Shown: positions 23,313 through 32,927 of the stretch, in pieces | Position numbering within the stretch: position 1 is the first letter of the stretch | How the letters are laid out: each line of letters starts with the position of its first letter | From: Novosphingobium resinovorum | Lineage (GTDB): Bacteria; Pseudomonadota; Alphaproteobacteria; Sphingomonadales; Sphingomonadaceae | Assembly: GCF_027922145.1 (NCBI RefSeq) | Contig: NZ_BSFC01000002.1 | Location: 46,960 to 110,959 of the forward strand | Direction of reading: 5' to 3' | DNA length: 64,000 nt | Notes under the pieces: model-generated | Seen by the model: the letters and a program-made list of their open reading frames with translations, nothing else | The model's database searches: none | Told to the model about the DNA's origin: nothing | Made by a program: the position numbers and the translations under genes

Positions 23313-25109
23313 TTACAGCAGCCGCGCGGGGATCAGCCCACGCAGGGCATTGCCGATGAAAAACCCACCCGCCAGATCGTCCAGCGTCAGTTCGGCTTCC
23401 ACCGCTCGGCCCGCGTCCAGCAGCGAGCGGCGCAGCACGCCCTGCAGTAGGCCCAGCGTCGCGGGCGGGGTCAGCAGCGTGCCGCCGCGCTCGACGAACA
23501 GGTTGGTGAAGCAGCCCTCGGTCACCAGGCCATCGTCGCGTAGCAGGATCGCCTCGTCAGCACCGTTCGCGCGCGCCACTTCGAGACCCTTGTCGTAGAA
23601 GCCGCGATCGGTGGTCTTGTGGGCGAGGCGCCAGTCGCCGCTGTCCACTGGCAGGCGCAGCACAGCGACGGTCGCGTGCTCGGCGAGAGTGTCGGGCAGA
23701 TCGGTCAGTTCCAGCGAGAACGCCCCGGTACGACCGACGACGAGGCGCAGCTTCGACGGAGCTTCGGCCTCGAAACACAGCGCCTGGATGGCGTTGCGCA
23801 CCGCATGCCGGTCGAACCCGAAGCCCAGCGCGGCGGCGCTCGCGGCGATGCGTTCGAGGTGCAGTTCGAGCAGCGCGATGCCCGCCTCGGGCGTGAAACG
23901 CATCGTCTCGATCAGATCGAAGCTTGCAGGCGACACAACTTCCCCGGCAACCTGCACTTGCGACTCTCGCACGAAACCCCCTTTGACCAGGCATTCCCGC
24001 CATTCGGGAAGCGCTTGCGAATCCGCGACCACGGCGGACCCGACCCCTAGGACAGCGCGACCGTCACGGTCGAGACGCAGAGTGCGGATTGCCACATTGA
24101 AAGCCGCATCGCCAGAGGGTTCGATATAGCCGATGGAGCCGCAGTAGACCCCGCGCGGTGTCCGCTCGACCTCGGCGATCAGTTCCATGGCGCGGATCTT
24201 GGGCGCGCCAGTGATCGAGCCGCACGGAAACAGCGCGCGCAAGAGGTCGAGCGCGCCGCGCCCCTCGGGCAGGGTGGCGCGCACCGTCGAGACCATCTGG
24301 TGGACGGTCGGATAACTTTCTATGGTGAAAGGATTTTCCACCCTTACACTGCCCGCCTCGGCCACGCGCGACAAGTCGTTGCGCATGAGGTCGAGGATCA
24401 TCAGGTTCTCGGCGCGATCCTTGGTGCTGGCGGCGAGATCGACGGCGAATGCGGCGTCCTCGGCGGCGCTGCGGCCGCGCGGGCGAGTGCCTTTCATCGG
24501 CCGCACTTCGACTTCGCGGCCCGAAAGGGTGAAGAACAGTTCCGGCGAAAAGCTGAGATGCCAGCGCGCGCCGTCGTGGATCACCGCGCCGTATCCGGCC
24601 GCCGCGCGCGGGCGCAGCGCTGCGTAGAGCGCCAGCGGATCGCCGCTCCATGCCCCGACTAGCGGCAGGGTGAGGTTGGCCTGGTAAATGTCGCCAGCTT
24701 GAATCGCACCGTGGATCGCGGCGAAAGCCTGCTCGTAGTCGCCGAGGTCGATCCGGGGCTCGAGAGGGCCGATCGCGGGTCTTCCCGACCCGGCGCGACC
24801 GGAAAGCCAGAGCGGCACCTGGGCGGGCGAGAGCGCCTCGTAGCCTTCGAAGGCCCCGAACCATAGCAATGGGCCTCCAGTGTCGCGCTGGCGTCCGGCA
24901 AGGCGCGGTTCCAGCGCCAGTCCGGCCTCGTAGGCGAGGTAGCCGGCAAGGTGCAGGCCATCCCGCGAAAGCGCCTGCAGGCGTTCGAGGGCGGGCAGGA
25001 CGTCGCCGCCGCGCATCGCCACGACGGTTTCGCGAGGCGCGCGGTAGAGCCGGGCTTCGGAGGCGCCTTCGCTGCGGGCGTCATCGAGGAGGACGAAGGG
25101 GGCGGTCAT
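23313..25109 (-). CDS. pabB: Fused aminodeoxychorismate synthase component I and 4-amino-4-deoxychorismate lyase
   Basis: 598 residues from the ATG at 25109. Residues about 110-375 are the chorismate-binding PabB domain (KGTRPRGRSAAEDAAFAVDLAAS split motif, PCGSITGAPKIRAMELIAE). Residues about 395-598 are a class IV PLP lyase (PabC) with HKTTDRGFYDKGLE, LLRDDGLVTEGCFTNLFVE and TPPATLGLLQGVLRR. Together they convert chorismate plus ammonia to p-aminobenzoate for folate; the glutaminase (PabA) is elsewhere. Fusions of this type are known in proteobacteria. The longer reading from 25193 adds unlikely sequence. Confidence 0.92.
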   Translation of the reverse strand: MTAPFVLLDDARSEGASEARLYRAPRETVVAMRGGDVLPALERLQALSRDGLHLAGYLAYEAGLALEPRLAGRQRDTGGPLLWFGAFEGYEALSPAQVPLWLSGRAGSGRPAIGPLEPRIDLGDYEQAFAAIHGAIQAGDIYQANLTLPLVGAWSGDPLALYAALRPRAAAGYGAVIHDGARWHLSFSPELFFTLSGREVEVRPMKGTRPRGRSAAEDAAFAVDLAASTKDRAENLMILDLMRNDLSRVAEAGSVRVENPFTIESYPTVHQMVSTVRATLPEGRGALDLLRALFPCGSITGAPKIRAMELIAEVERTPRGVYCGSIGYIEPSGDAAFNVAIRTLRLDRDGRAVLGVGSAVVADSQALPEWRECLVKGGFVRESQVQVAGEVVSPASFDLIETMRFTPEAGIALLELHLERIAASAAALGFGFDRHAVRNAIQALCFEAEAPSKLRLVVGRTGAFSLELTDLPDTLAEHATVAVLRLPVDSGDWRLAHKTTDRGFYDKGLEVARANGADEAILLRDDGLVTEGCFTNLFVERGGTLLTPPATLGLLQGVLRRSLLDAGRAVEAELTLDDLAGGFFIGNALRGLIPARLL

Positions 25110-25234
25110 GGGATCGGGCGGCGCTTTAGCGGCAGTTTGTCCGCCCGTACACCTCGTCATCCCGGACGACGATATGTTGCTATGCGCTTCCATCGCGCTA
25201 CACCGATGCTGCGACAGGGCTTGGAGATGACGGG

Positions 25235-26848
25235 ATGAGCGAGATTTTCCTCGGACTTGGCGGCGGCAGCAATGGAGAGGGCGGAGAGCGGCAGGTGCTG
25301 CGGCTCGACCGCGCCAACCGGCATGGCCTGATCGCGGGGGCTACCGGCACCGGCAAGACCGTTACCCTGCAGACCATCGCCGAGCAGTTTTCCGCCGCCG
25401 GGGTGCCGGTGTTCCTGGCCGACGTGAAGGGTGACCTTTCGGGCGTGTGCATGGCCGGGAGCCCGCAGTTCAAGAACGCCGCCATCCTCGAATCGCGGGC
25501 CAGGGAGATCGGTATCGCCGACTATGCCTATGCCGACAACCCCGCGGTTTTCTGGGACATTTACGGCGAGCAGGGCCATCCGGTGCGCACTACCATCTCC
25601 GAGATGGGGCCGCTGCTGCTGGCCCGGCTGATGGACCTCAACGAGACGCAGGAGGGTGTGCTCAACATCGTCTTCCGGTTGGCCGACGACGAGGGACTGC
25701 TGCTGCTGGACCTCGAAGACCTGCAGGCGATGCTCGCTTACGTGGCACTCAACGGCACTCAACTGGCACTCAAGTACGGCAATGTGTCGAAAGCGAGCGT
25801 CGGAACCATCCAGCGCCAGCTCCTTGCGCTGGAAAGTCAGGGCGCGGCGCAGTTCTTCGGTGAGCCCGCGCTGGAGATCGCCGATTTCATCAAGTGCGAC
25901 GATCAGGGACGCGGCTACATCAACGTGCTCGCCGCCGATAAGCTGATGCGCAGCCCGAAGCTCTACGCCACGTTCCTGCTGTGGCTGCTGTCCGAACTGT
26001 TCGAGGTGCTGCCCGAGGTCGGCGATCCCGAGAAGCCCAAGCTGGTGTTCTTCTTCGACGAGGCGCACCTGCTGTTCGACGACGCGCCCAAGGCGCTGCA
26101 GGACAAGGTCGAGCAGGTCGTCCGCCTCGTCCGTTCGAAGGGCGTGGGCGTCTACTTCGTGACGCAGAACCCGATCGACATTCCCGAGGAGATCGCCGGG
26201 CAGCTGGGCAACCGCGTCCAGCATGCGCTGCGTGCCTTCACTCCGCGTGACAAGCGCGCGATCAAGGCGGCGGCCGAGACCTTCCGCATCAACCCCAAGC
26301 TCGACGTCGAGGCGGCGATCACCGAGCTGAAGGTGGGTGAGGCGCTGGTCTCCACGCTGGGCGACGACGGCGCGCCTTCGGTGGTGCAGCGCACGCTGGT
26401 GGCGCCGCCGCGCTCGCGGCTGGGGCCGATCACCGACAAGGAGCGCGCGATCGTCCAGTCGATCAGCCCGTTCGAGGGCAAGTACGACACCCGCGTCGAC
26501 CGCGAGAGCGCGGAGGAAGTGCTCGCCGCCAAGGCCGCCGATGCCGCCGCCACTGCGCAGGAGGTGGAGGAGAAAGGCCGCGACGAGGTCGCCAAGCAGG
26601 AGCGCAGGAGCCCCGGCTTGTGGGACGGCATCGGCGGCAAGGTCGCCAAGGCCGCCGCCGGGGCCGCCGCCGCCAGCGCCGGGTCGATCCTCGCGCAGAC
26701 GATGCAGGGCAAGAAGAGCCGCGCCAGCCCCAAGGCCTCGGCCGCCAGCGCCGCTGCCGGGACGGTGGGTGATGCGCTGGGCAAGGCGATCGGCTTTCCC
26801 GGACTTGGCAGGTTCGCGCGCAATCTCATCGGCGGATTGATGCGATAG
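25235..26848 (+). CDS. HerA-like helicase/ATPase, DUF853 family
   Basis: 537 residues. Walker A is GATGTGKT (residues 35-42), and Walker B is [17 protein letters not shown] near residue 270. [43 protein letters not shown] is an arginine-finger region typical of the DUF853/HerA family of hexameric ATPases. The C-terminal 100 residues are Ala-rich and end with a Gly-rich hydrophobic segment. Role (DNA handling or nucleoid/motor function) is unproven. GGAG sits before the ATG. Confidence 0.88.
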   Translation: MSEIFLGLGGGSNGEGGERQVLRLDRANRHGLIAGATGTGKTVTLQTIAEQFSAAGVPVFLADVKGDLSGVCMAGSPQFKNAAILESRAREIGIADYAYADNPAVFWDIYGEQGHPVRTTISEMGPLLLARLMDLNETQEGVLNIVFRLADDEGLLLLDLEDLQAMLAYVALNGTQLALKYGNVSKASVGTIQRQLLALESQGAAQFFGEPALEIADFIKCDDQGRGYINVLAADKLMRSPKLYATFLLWLLSELFEVLPEVGDPEKPKLVFFFDEAHLLFDDAPKALQDKVEQVVRLVRSKGVGVYFVTQNPIDIPEEIAGQLGNRVQHALRAFTPRDKRAIKAAAETFRINPKLDVEAAITELKVGEALVSTLGDDGAPSVVQRTLVAPPRSRLGPITDKERAIVQSISPFEGKYDTRVDRESAEEVLAAKAADAAATAQEVEEKGRDEVAKQERRSPGLWDGIGGKVAKAAAGAAAASAGSILAQTMQGKKSRASPKASAASAAAGTVGDALGKAIGFPGLGRFARNLIGGLMR

Positions 26849-26858
26849 TGCGAAGGCT

Positions 26859-26972
26859 CGTCGTCCCGGACTTGATCCGGGACAGGTGGCGGTCTTTGGG
26901 CGGAAGCGTGTCGCGCGCGCTGCCCGGCGGGCGGGTCACGGCCAGCGGTCCCGGATCAAGTCCGGGACGACG
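26859..26972. repeat. Inverted-repeat element, family 2, copy 1 (in the leader of the M1 peptidase gene)
   Basis: 25-base arms (26859-26883 and 26948-26972), perfectly complementary (core GTCCCGGACTTGATCC), with a 64-base spacer. A second copy lies at 42785-42904. The right arm ends 7 bases before the M1 peptidase ATG and covers the place where its ribosome-binding site should be. Confidence 0.88.
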
Positions 26973-26979
26973 TATCGTG

Positions 26980-29580
26980 ATGCTGCTTGCCCTTCTGTTC
27001 GGCTGCATGACCGTAGCCGCGCAGGCGCAATCGGTCCCGCTCGGGCGGCTCGACGACACCGCCAAACCTGCGGCCTACCGGCTGGACCTCACCATCGATC
27101 CGTCCCGCCCGCGCTTTTCCGGGCATGCCGAGATCGACGTCATGCTCGCCGCGCCCGCCTCTTCCATCGTGCTGCACGGGCGCGGGCTCGACGTGTCGCG
27201 CGTCATTGCGCGGGCAGAGGGCCGGTCGATTGCCGGGCGCTGGCAGCAGATCGACCCCATCGGCGTCGCGCGAATCGAATTCCCGGAAGACCTGCCCGCC
27301 GGGCCGGTCACGCTGGCCTTCGATTACGGCGCCCCCTTTGCCGACGGACCTGCCGGACTTTTCCGCGAGCAGGTCGAAGGCGCATGGCATGTCTGGTCCC
27401 ATTTCGAGGCGATCGATGCCCGCGCCGCGTTCCCCGGCTTCGACCAGCCCGGCTTCAAAACGCCCTTCACCCTCACCCTGCGGGTGCCCAAGGGCCTGAC
27501 CGCGATAGGCAATGCGCCCGAAGCCGGGCCGCCGGTCATCGAGAACGGGCTGGAGGTGCACCGCTTCGCGCCCACCGCACCGCTGCCGACATACCTCGTC
27601 GCGATGATGGTCGGCCCGTTCGCATCGCTGGCGGGGGAGGCGAAGTCTTTGCCCCTGCGCATCGTCTCGACCCGGCAGAACGCCGACAGGCTGACTTTCG
27701 CGCTTGACGGTACGCGCCGCATCACCGGGTTGCTGGAGGATTATTTCGGCACGCCCTTTCCCTTCCCAAAGCTGGACCAGATCACCACGCCGGTCCTGCC
27801 CGGCGCCATGGAGAACGCGGGCGCGGCGCTCTATCGCGACGACCTGCTGGTGATGGATGCCGGGGCGCCGGTCACCCGGCAACGCGCCTTCGGCACGATC
27901 GTCGCGCACGAACTCGGCCATCAGTGGTTCGGCGATCTCGTCACTCCGGCATGGTGGGACGACTTGTGGCTGAACGAGAGCTTCGCCAACTGGATCGGCT
28001 ACCGCATCGGTGACGCCTGGCGTCCGGACCTCGGCATCGCCGGAGATGCGCTGGGCACCGGATTCGAGGCGATGGAGACCGATGCTCTGCTCGCGGGTCG
28101 GCCGGTGCGCCAGCCCATCACGGACAGCCGCCGGATCGAAACTGCCTTCGATGCGATCACGTACGGCAAGGGCGGCCATGTTGTCGGCATGGTCGCTGCA
28201 TGGCTGGGTGAAGAGCGGTTCCGCGAGGGCGTGCGCCGGTACATCGCCGCGCATGCGGGGGGCAGCGCCACCAGCGAGGACTTCTTCGCCGCGCTCGCCG
28301 AAGTCGCGGGCAATCCCAAGCTGGTGCCGGCGATGCGCAGCTTCGTCGAGCAGCAGGGCGTGCCGCTCCTTGCCATGCGGCGCGACGGGGACCGGGTCAT
28401 GGTGACGCAATTGCGCTACACCACGGCGGGCGTCGCCCCGCCCGATACACGTTGGACGATCCCGCTGTGCCTGCGACGCCGGGATGGCAAAGGGGGAGAA
28501 GTGCGCCGCTGCTTCATCATGGACCAGCGCACGCAGAGCTTCACTCTGCCCGGAGAGGGGCCGGTGTTCCCCAACGCAGGCGGCACCGGCTATTACCGCT
28601 TCGAGCTGACTGCCGGGCACTGGCAGGAACTGATCGCCGGGGCCGACCGCCTGCCGGGCGGCGAGGCGCTGGCGCTGGTCGATTCGCTCTGGGCCTCGAT
28701 CCGCGCCGGGCGCGGCACCATCGGCGAGATGGCGCGGCTGGAGCGCAAGCTCATCCGGCATCCCGATCCGCACGCCGCCGATGCCGCCGACAAGGCTCTG
28801 TCGAAGCTGGTGCGCGAGAACATCGTCGGCGCACCGGGACGGCGGGGGTTCCGGTTCCTGCGCGAGAAGCTCTACGGGCCGCTTCTGAAGGAGTATGGCT
28901 TCGACCCGCGCGCGGGCGTTTATGCGCGTGAGGGAGCGGCACGCGCGCAGCGGCGGGTGCAGGTGGTCAATGCGCTCGTCGGCACCGGCGCCGGGCGGCA
29001 GCTGCGAAAGCAGCTTGGCGCGGCTGCCGTGGCTTATCTGGCGGGTGATGGGGCTGCCCTCGACCCGGCGTGGTTCGACCATGCGTTCGATCTGTACCTC
29101 TACGATCGCGATGGAGCGGCGGTGCGCACGCTGGTGGACAAGGCGCTGGCTTCGGAGGACCCGGTATTCCGCCCGGCAGCGCTTGGCGCGGCGGCGCGCA
29201 CGGGCTTTCCGGCGATGGCGGCGTGGCTGCTTTCGCTCGACGATCCGCGCCTGCGCGAGAGCGAGCGGCGCGATCTGCTCGACGGTATCATGGCGCGCAG
29301 TGCCAGCCGGGAATACGGGTATGGCTGGGCGCTGTCCCACGTCGGGGCGTTGCTCGGCGGGGCGGACGGGCAGGCGGTTTCGACGCGGTTGCCGCAGATG
29401 CTCGGGCGGTTCTGCTCGGTGGCCTGGGCGGACCGGATCGCGCGGGATTTCAAGGCGGCGTTCGCGGCGACGCCGGGGGCGCTCGAACTGGACCGCGCGG
29501 TCGAGCGGGTGCGCAATTGCGGGCTGCTCGACGACATGATGGGCGCGCAGATCGACGCGGAATTCGCGACGTTGCGGTAA
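26980..29580 (+). CDS. M1-family metallopeptidase (aminopeptidase N-like), exported
   Basis: 866 residues from the ATG at 26980. A signal peptide (MLLALLFGCMTVAAQAQS) argues for this start; the reading upstream to 26848 is inside a repeat. The substrate motif GAMEN is at 275-279 and the zinc site HELGHQWFGD at 310-314 with Glu333 (NESFANW). A catalytic Tyr is expected about 85 residues later. ERAP-like C-terminal helical domain after about 530. It should trim peptides in the periplasm. No clear ribosome-binding site is seen. Confidence 0.92.
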   Translation: MLLALLFGCMTVAAQAQSVPLGRLDDTAKPAAYRLDLTIDPSRPRFSGHAEIDVMLAAPASSIVLHGRGLDVSRVIARAEGRSIAGRWQQIDPIGVARIEFPEDLPAGPVTLAFDYGAPFADGPAGLFREQVEGAWHVWSHFEAIDARAAFPGFDQPGFKTPFTLTLRVPKGLTAIGNAPEAGPPVIENGLEVHRFAPTAPLPTYLVAMMVGPFASLAGEAKSLPLRIVSTRQNADRLTFALDGTRRITGLLEDYFGTPFPFPKLDQITTPVLPGAMENAGAALYRDDLLVMDAGAPVTRQRAFGTIVAHELGHQWFGDLVTPAWWDDLWLNESFANWIGYRIGDAWRPDLGIAGDALGTGFEAMETDALLAGRPVRQPITDSRRIETAFDAITYGKGGHVVGMVAAWLGEERFREGVRRYIAAHAGGSATSEDFFAALAEVAGNPKLVPAMRSFVEQQGVPLLAMRRDGDRVMVTQLRYTTAGVAPPDTRWTIPLCLRRRDGKGGEVRRCFIMDQRTQSFTLPGEGPVFPNAGGTGYYRFELTAGHWQELIAGADRLPGGEALALVDSLWASIRAGRGTIGEMARLERKLIRHPDPHAADAADKALSKLVRENIVGAPGRRGFRFLREKLYGPLLKEYGFDPRAGVYAREGAARAQRRVQVVNALVGTGAGRQLRKQLGAAAVAYLAGDGAALDPAWFDHAFDLYLYDRDGAAVRTLVDKALASEDPVFRPAALGAAARTGFPAMAAWLLSLDDPRLRESERRDLLDGIMARSASREYGYGWALSHVGALLGGADGQAVSTRLPQMLGRFCSVAWADRIARDFKAAFAATPGALELDRAVERVRNCGLLDDMMGAQIDAEFATLR

Positions 29581-29724
29581 TTCCTCCCCCGACGGGGGAG
29601 GGGGACCATGCGAAGCATGGTGGAGGGGCACGCGGTGGATTGCCGGTCCTCGAAAGCTCGCGCGATCCCGCTTGTGCCCCTCCACCACCCTGCGGGTGGT
29701 CCCCCTCCCCGTTCCGGGGAGGAA
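29581..29724. repeat. Composite hairpin element, family 4
   Basis: Between the convergent M1 peptidase and histidine kinase genes. Local hairpins: CTCCCCC-gac-GGGGGAG (29584-29600) and CCATGC-gaa-GCATGG (29606-29620). A long-range pair GTGGAGGGGCAC (29620-29631) with GTGCCCCTCCAC (29674-29685) encloses the centre, and a further CCTCCCC/GGGGAGG hairpin lies near 29704-29722. The whole could fold as a multi-branched structure and may serve as a two-way terminator. Confidence 0.7.
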
Positions 29725-29725
29725 C

Positions 29726-31177
29726 TCAGCTCAGCGGCAGCTCCAGCCTCACCGTCAGACCCTCGACCTCGCCAGTTGCCGAAACCCGGTTCGCCAGCAC
29801 CAGAGCGCCGCCGTGCTGGTCGGCGATAGCCCGCGCCAGAGCCAGGCCGAGGCCCGCCCCGCCGGTCGCCTTGTTGCGCGAAGGGTCGCCGCGCACGAAA
29901 GGATTGGTCATCGCCTCGATCTCGTCGTCGGGGATGCCGGGGCCGTCGTCCTCGATGCGGATCACGGCGCGATCGCCTTCCTTTTCCAGCCCCACCCGCG
30001 CGCCGCCGCCGTAGCGCAGCGCGTTGTCGATGAGGTTGCGCAAGGCGCGCCGCAGCCAGGTCGAGCGCAGTTCGAGGACGGTGCGCTGGGTGTCGCCGAG
30101 ATCGACCGGCTCGCCCATGTCCTCGTATTCCTCGACGACCGAGGCGACGAGGGCGGACAGCTCGGTGCGTTCGCGCGGGTCGCTCGGGCGGCCGACGCGG
30201 GCGAGCGAGAGGATGTCGTCGAGCGTGCGCACGATGTCCTCGATCGTCGCGGCCATGCGGCCGCGCTCGATGTCGTCCTCGACCGATTCGATGCGCACGC
30301 GCAGGGCTGCGAGCGGGGTCTTGAGGTCGTGGCCGATGGCGCCCAGCATCACGTCCTTCTCATCCAGCATGGCGACGATGCGCGCTTCCATCGCGTTGTG
30401 CGCGACGATCAGGCGCTGCATGTCGTCCGGCCCGCTGGGATCGAGCTGGCCTGCCGAGCCGGGGCTGACCGCGAACTGCTCGACCCGCCGGGTGAGCGCG
30501 GCCAGCGGCCGGGTGATGCGCCGCAGGATCAGCGCGACGGCACCGACGAGCACGAGGTAGATGATCACCGTCTGCACGATCAGCGGGCGGATCATGACGC
30601 TGAAGGCGCGCGGACTGCGCACGCGGGCGACCATCCAGCTGGCCTTGCCGGGCTGCTTGACGCCGACCACCAGCAGGTGATCGTCCATCATCTCGCTGAC
30701 TTCCGGCCCGTCGAGCCGTCCATGCGCGGCGCGCTTGTAGGTTTGGGTGCGGGCGAAGGCGTCGCGGCCGACGGTGCGGTGGACGACCACGATCTGCGAG
30801 GCGGGGAAGTCCTGTTCGGCCAGCGTGTGCTGCAGGCGGGCTTCCATGTCGTCATCGCGCTTCTCGCCGGTGCGCAGGGGCGAGCCATCGCTGAATTCCA
30901 GCGGAAAGCCGCGCAGGGGCGGCCCACCGAACGGCGTGCGATCCCGGTCCCGGTCATTCCCGCGCAGCATCCGGCCGAGCGCACCGCGTCCGCGCGTCTC
31001 GGCAATGAGCTTGAAGGCGACGGCATTGCTCATGCCCGCCTCGTAGCCCTCCAACTGGGCGCGGTAGACGAGCAGGGCGCCGATGCCCTGCACCAGCAGC
31101 AGCGCCGCCGCCACGGCGAGCAGCATCTGGCCCATCAGGCTGCGGGGCCTGAGCCTGGAAAGAATCGGAAGGTGCAT
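29726..31177 (-). CDS. Sensor histidine kinase (HAMP, HisKA, HATPase)
   Basis: 483 residues. Membrane helices at about 16-38 and 197-218 flank a periplasmic sensor region with a Gly/Arg-rich loop (residues 62-95). A HAMP follows (about 219-270). The phospho-accepting His283 is in GAIGHDLKTPLAALRVRIES. ATP-binding boxes are N (LRNLIDNALRYGGG), G1 (EDDGPGIPDDE) and G2 (GGAGLGLALARAIADQHGG). The gene follows the response regulator with a 1-base overlap (TGATG). EnvZ-like layout; the signal is unknown. Confidence 0.93.
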   Translation of the reverse strand: MHLPILSRLRPRSLMGQMLLAVAAALLLVQGIGALLVYRAQLEGYEAGMSNAVAFKLIAETRGRGALGRMLRGNDRDRDRTPFGGPPLRGFPLEFSDGSPLRTGEKRDDDMEARLQHTLAEQDFPASQIVVVHRTVGRDAFARTQTYKRAAHGRLDGPEVSEMMDDHLLVVGVKQPGKASWMVARVRSPRAFSVMIRPLIVQTVIIYLVLVGAVALILRRITRPLAALTRRVEQFAVSPGSAGQLDPSGPDDMQRLIVAHNAMEARIVAMLDEKDVMLGAIGHDLKTPLAALRVRIESVEDDIERGRMAATIEDIVRTLDDILSLARVGRPSDPRERTELSALVASVVEEYEDMGEPVDLGDTQRTVLELRSTWLRRALRNLIDNALRYGGGARVGLEKEGDRAVIRIEDDGPGIPDDEIEAMTNPFVRGDPSRNKATGGAGLGLALARAIADQHGGALVLANRVSATGEVEGLTVRLELPLS

Positions 31178-31932
31178 CAGTCCTCTATCGGTACGCGGCG
31201 CACGTCCGCCGCCAGCATGTAGCCGCCGCCCCAGACCGTCTGGATGAGCTGGGCGTTGCGGCTGTCCTGCTCGATCTTGCGGCGCAGGCGGCTGACCTGG
31301 TTGTCCACCGCGCGGTCGAACAGGTGCGCCTCGCGGCCCTGCACCATGTCGAGCAGGCGGTCGCGGTTGAGCACTTGCCGGGGGTGTTCGAGGAAGGCCA
31401 TCAGCAGCCGGTATTCCACCGAGGAAATGGCGACGACCGCGCCCTCGGAATCGATCAGGCGGCGCTTGAGCGGATCGAGCCGCCAGCCCTCGAATTCGAA
31501 GGCCTCGTTCTCGACCGGGGCGGGCGCAGCGCGCGAGGCGCGGCGCAGGACGCTGCGCACGCGGGCGACCAGTTCGCGCGGCTCGAACGGCTTCACGACA
31601 TAGTCGTCGGCGCCGATCTCCAGCCCGACGATGCGGTCGGTCGCCTCGCCGCGCGCGGTGAGGAAGATCACCGGCACGTCCTGGGCCTCGACCAGATGGC
31701 GGCAGAGCGACAGGCCGTCCTCGCCGGGCATCATGATGTCCAGCAGGACGAGGTCGAATTTGGCGTCACGCAAGCGCGAGCGGGCCTCGGCCGCGCTCGA
31801 TGCCTGGACGACGGCGAACCCCTGCCGCGACAGGTAGTCGCCCAGGGGTTCGCGAAGGGAAGCCTCGTCGTCGACGAGCAGCAGCTTGGCCGGAGAAGGA
31901 GCAGGCGCGGTATCGTTCATCTCTAAATCCAT
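31177..31932 (-). CDS. OmpR-family response regulator
   Basis: 251 residues (ATG at 31932; a second at 31920). The receiver has Asp65 in FDLVLLDIMMPGEDGL and Lys in DYVVKPFEPREL. The C-terminal winged helix has EYRLLMAFLEHPRQVLNRDRLLD and DRAVDNQVSRLRRKIEQD, then LIQTVWGGGYMLA. It regulates genes by DNA binding after phosphorylation by the kinase encoded immediately downstream. Targets not known; the next gene upstream encodes an EF-hand protein and could be one. Confidence 0.94.
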   Translation of the reverse strand: MDLEMNDTAPAPSPAKLLLVDDEASLREPLGDYLSRQGFAVVQASSAAEARSRLRDAKFDLVLLDIMMPGEDGLSLCRHLVEAQDVPVIFLTARGEATDRIVGLEIGADDYVVKPFEPRELVARVRSVLRRASRAAPAPVENEAFEFEGWRLDPLKRRLIDSEGAVVAISSVEYRLLMAFLEHPRQVLNRDRLLDMVQGREAHLFDRAVDNQVSRLRRKIEQDSRNAQLIQTVWGGGYMLAADVRRVPIED

Positions 31933-31952
31933 GGCGTTACCGCGCCTTCCTG

Positions 31953-32711
31953 TCAGTTCGCAGCCTTCTTGTCAGCCTTCTTGGTCTCCCAGCGGGCCTT
32001 GCGCTCGTCCATGTGCGCCTTGCGGGCCGCTGCGCGCTCTTCCTTGGTCACCTTGCCGTCGTGATTGGTGTCCTGCGCATCGAAGCGCTTGAGGGCAGCG
32101 GCAATGAACTCGGCCTGGGTGACGGCGCCGTCGTTGTTGGCGTCGGCCTGCTTCTCCATCATCATGCCGCCGCGCGGACCGCCGAAGCGACCGGGGCCGC
32201 CGCGGCCCATCTTGCCGCCGTGCATACCCCCGTGCATTCCGGCGCGCATGCCGTCATGCTCGCCGCCGGGAGGGGGCGGGGGAGGAGCGCCGTCTTCACC
32301 GGCGGGAGGCGGGGGCGGGGGGCCGTCCATGCCGTCAGGACCGGGGCCGCCGGGGCCACGCCCTTCAGGACCGCGATCGGCCATGAACTCGGCCTTGGAG
32401 ATCGAGCCGTCGCCGTTGGTATCGAGCTTCGCGAACATTTTCTCGCGCATCTGCTGGTGCATCAGTTCGCGGTCGGCCTTGTCGAGCTTGCCGTCCTTGT
32501 TGACGTCGAGCTTCGCGAAGAGTTCGGTCGCGCGGGTCTGGGCCTCGGCGCGGGTGATCACGCCGTCGCCGTCGGCGTCCATCTTCGGACGCTCCATGCG
32601 GGGCTTTTGCGCGGCAGGGGCGTTGTTGGCAGGGGCCTGGGCGCAGGCCACGCCGCCGATCGTCAGTGCAGCAGCCGAAAGGCCGAGCAGCAGGGTCTTC
32701 ATCGAGGTCAT
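31953..32711 (-). CDS. Exported EF-hand calcium-binding protein with Pro/Gly-rich linker
   Basis: 252 residues with a signal peptide (MKTLLLGLSAAALTIGGVACA; ATG at 32711 or 32702). Five EF-hand loops are visible: DADGDGVITRAE, DVNKDGKLDKAD and DTNGDGSISKAE in the first half, then DANNDGAVTQAE and DTNHDGKVTKEE after the linker. The linker (about residues 113-185) is Pro-, Gly- and Met-rich, with two runs of six prolines (PPPPPP). It probably binds calcium in the periplasm or outer membrane. A 16-bp stem-loop (32737-32790) lies in its leader. Confidence 0.85.
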   Translation of the reverse strand: MTSMKTLLLGLSAAALTIGGVACAQAPANNAPAAQKPRMERPKMDADGDGVITRAEAQTRATELFAKLDVNKDGKLDKADRELMHQQMREKMFAKLDTNGDGSISKAEFMADRGPEGRGPGGPGPDGMDGPPPPPPAGEDGAPPPPPPGGEHDGMRAGMHGGMHGGKMGRGGPGRFGGPRGGMMMEKQADANNDGAVTQAEFIAAALKRFDAQDTNHDGKVTKEERAAARKAHMDERKARWETKKADKKAAN

Positions 32712-32736
32712 GTGTCTTGTCCCGTAACAATTGGAT

Positions 32737-32790
32737 GAGAGCCACAGGACAGCAAGGGAAGGGAGGGGGAAAAACTGTCCTGCGGCTCTC
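32737..32790 (-). promoter_or_regulatory. Long stem-loop in the leader of the EF-hand gene
   Basis: Arms GAGAGCCACAGGACAG (32737-32752) and CTGTCCTGCGGCTCTC (32775-32790) pair over 16 bp with one mismatch and enclose a 22-base loop that is pyrimidine-only on the minus strand except for its last base. The arm nearer the gene ends 25 bases before the ATG at 32711. It may be an RNA leader structure or a large operator. Confidence 0.45.
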
Positions 32791-32927
32791 TGTGATCCTG
32801 TCTAAACGCCGGTTGTCGCGCAGTTGTGCCGGGACATGCGTTTATTGTCGTCAATTGTCACAAGTAGAGCAGGGCGTTCATCTGCAAGCCATTCCTCCCC
32901 GAGCTTGTCTCCGGAGAGGGGGAGGAT

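Noticed and set aside
26956..29688. A 910-codon open frame antisense to the M1 peptidase
   Set aside because: High GC leaves long antisense frames; the plus strand encodes a complete M1 enzyme with HELGH and GAMEN, the antisense has no recognisable motif.
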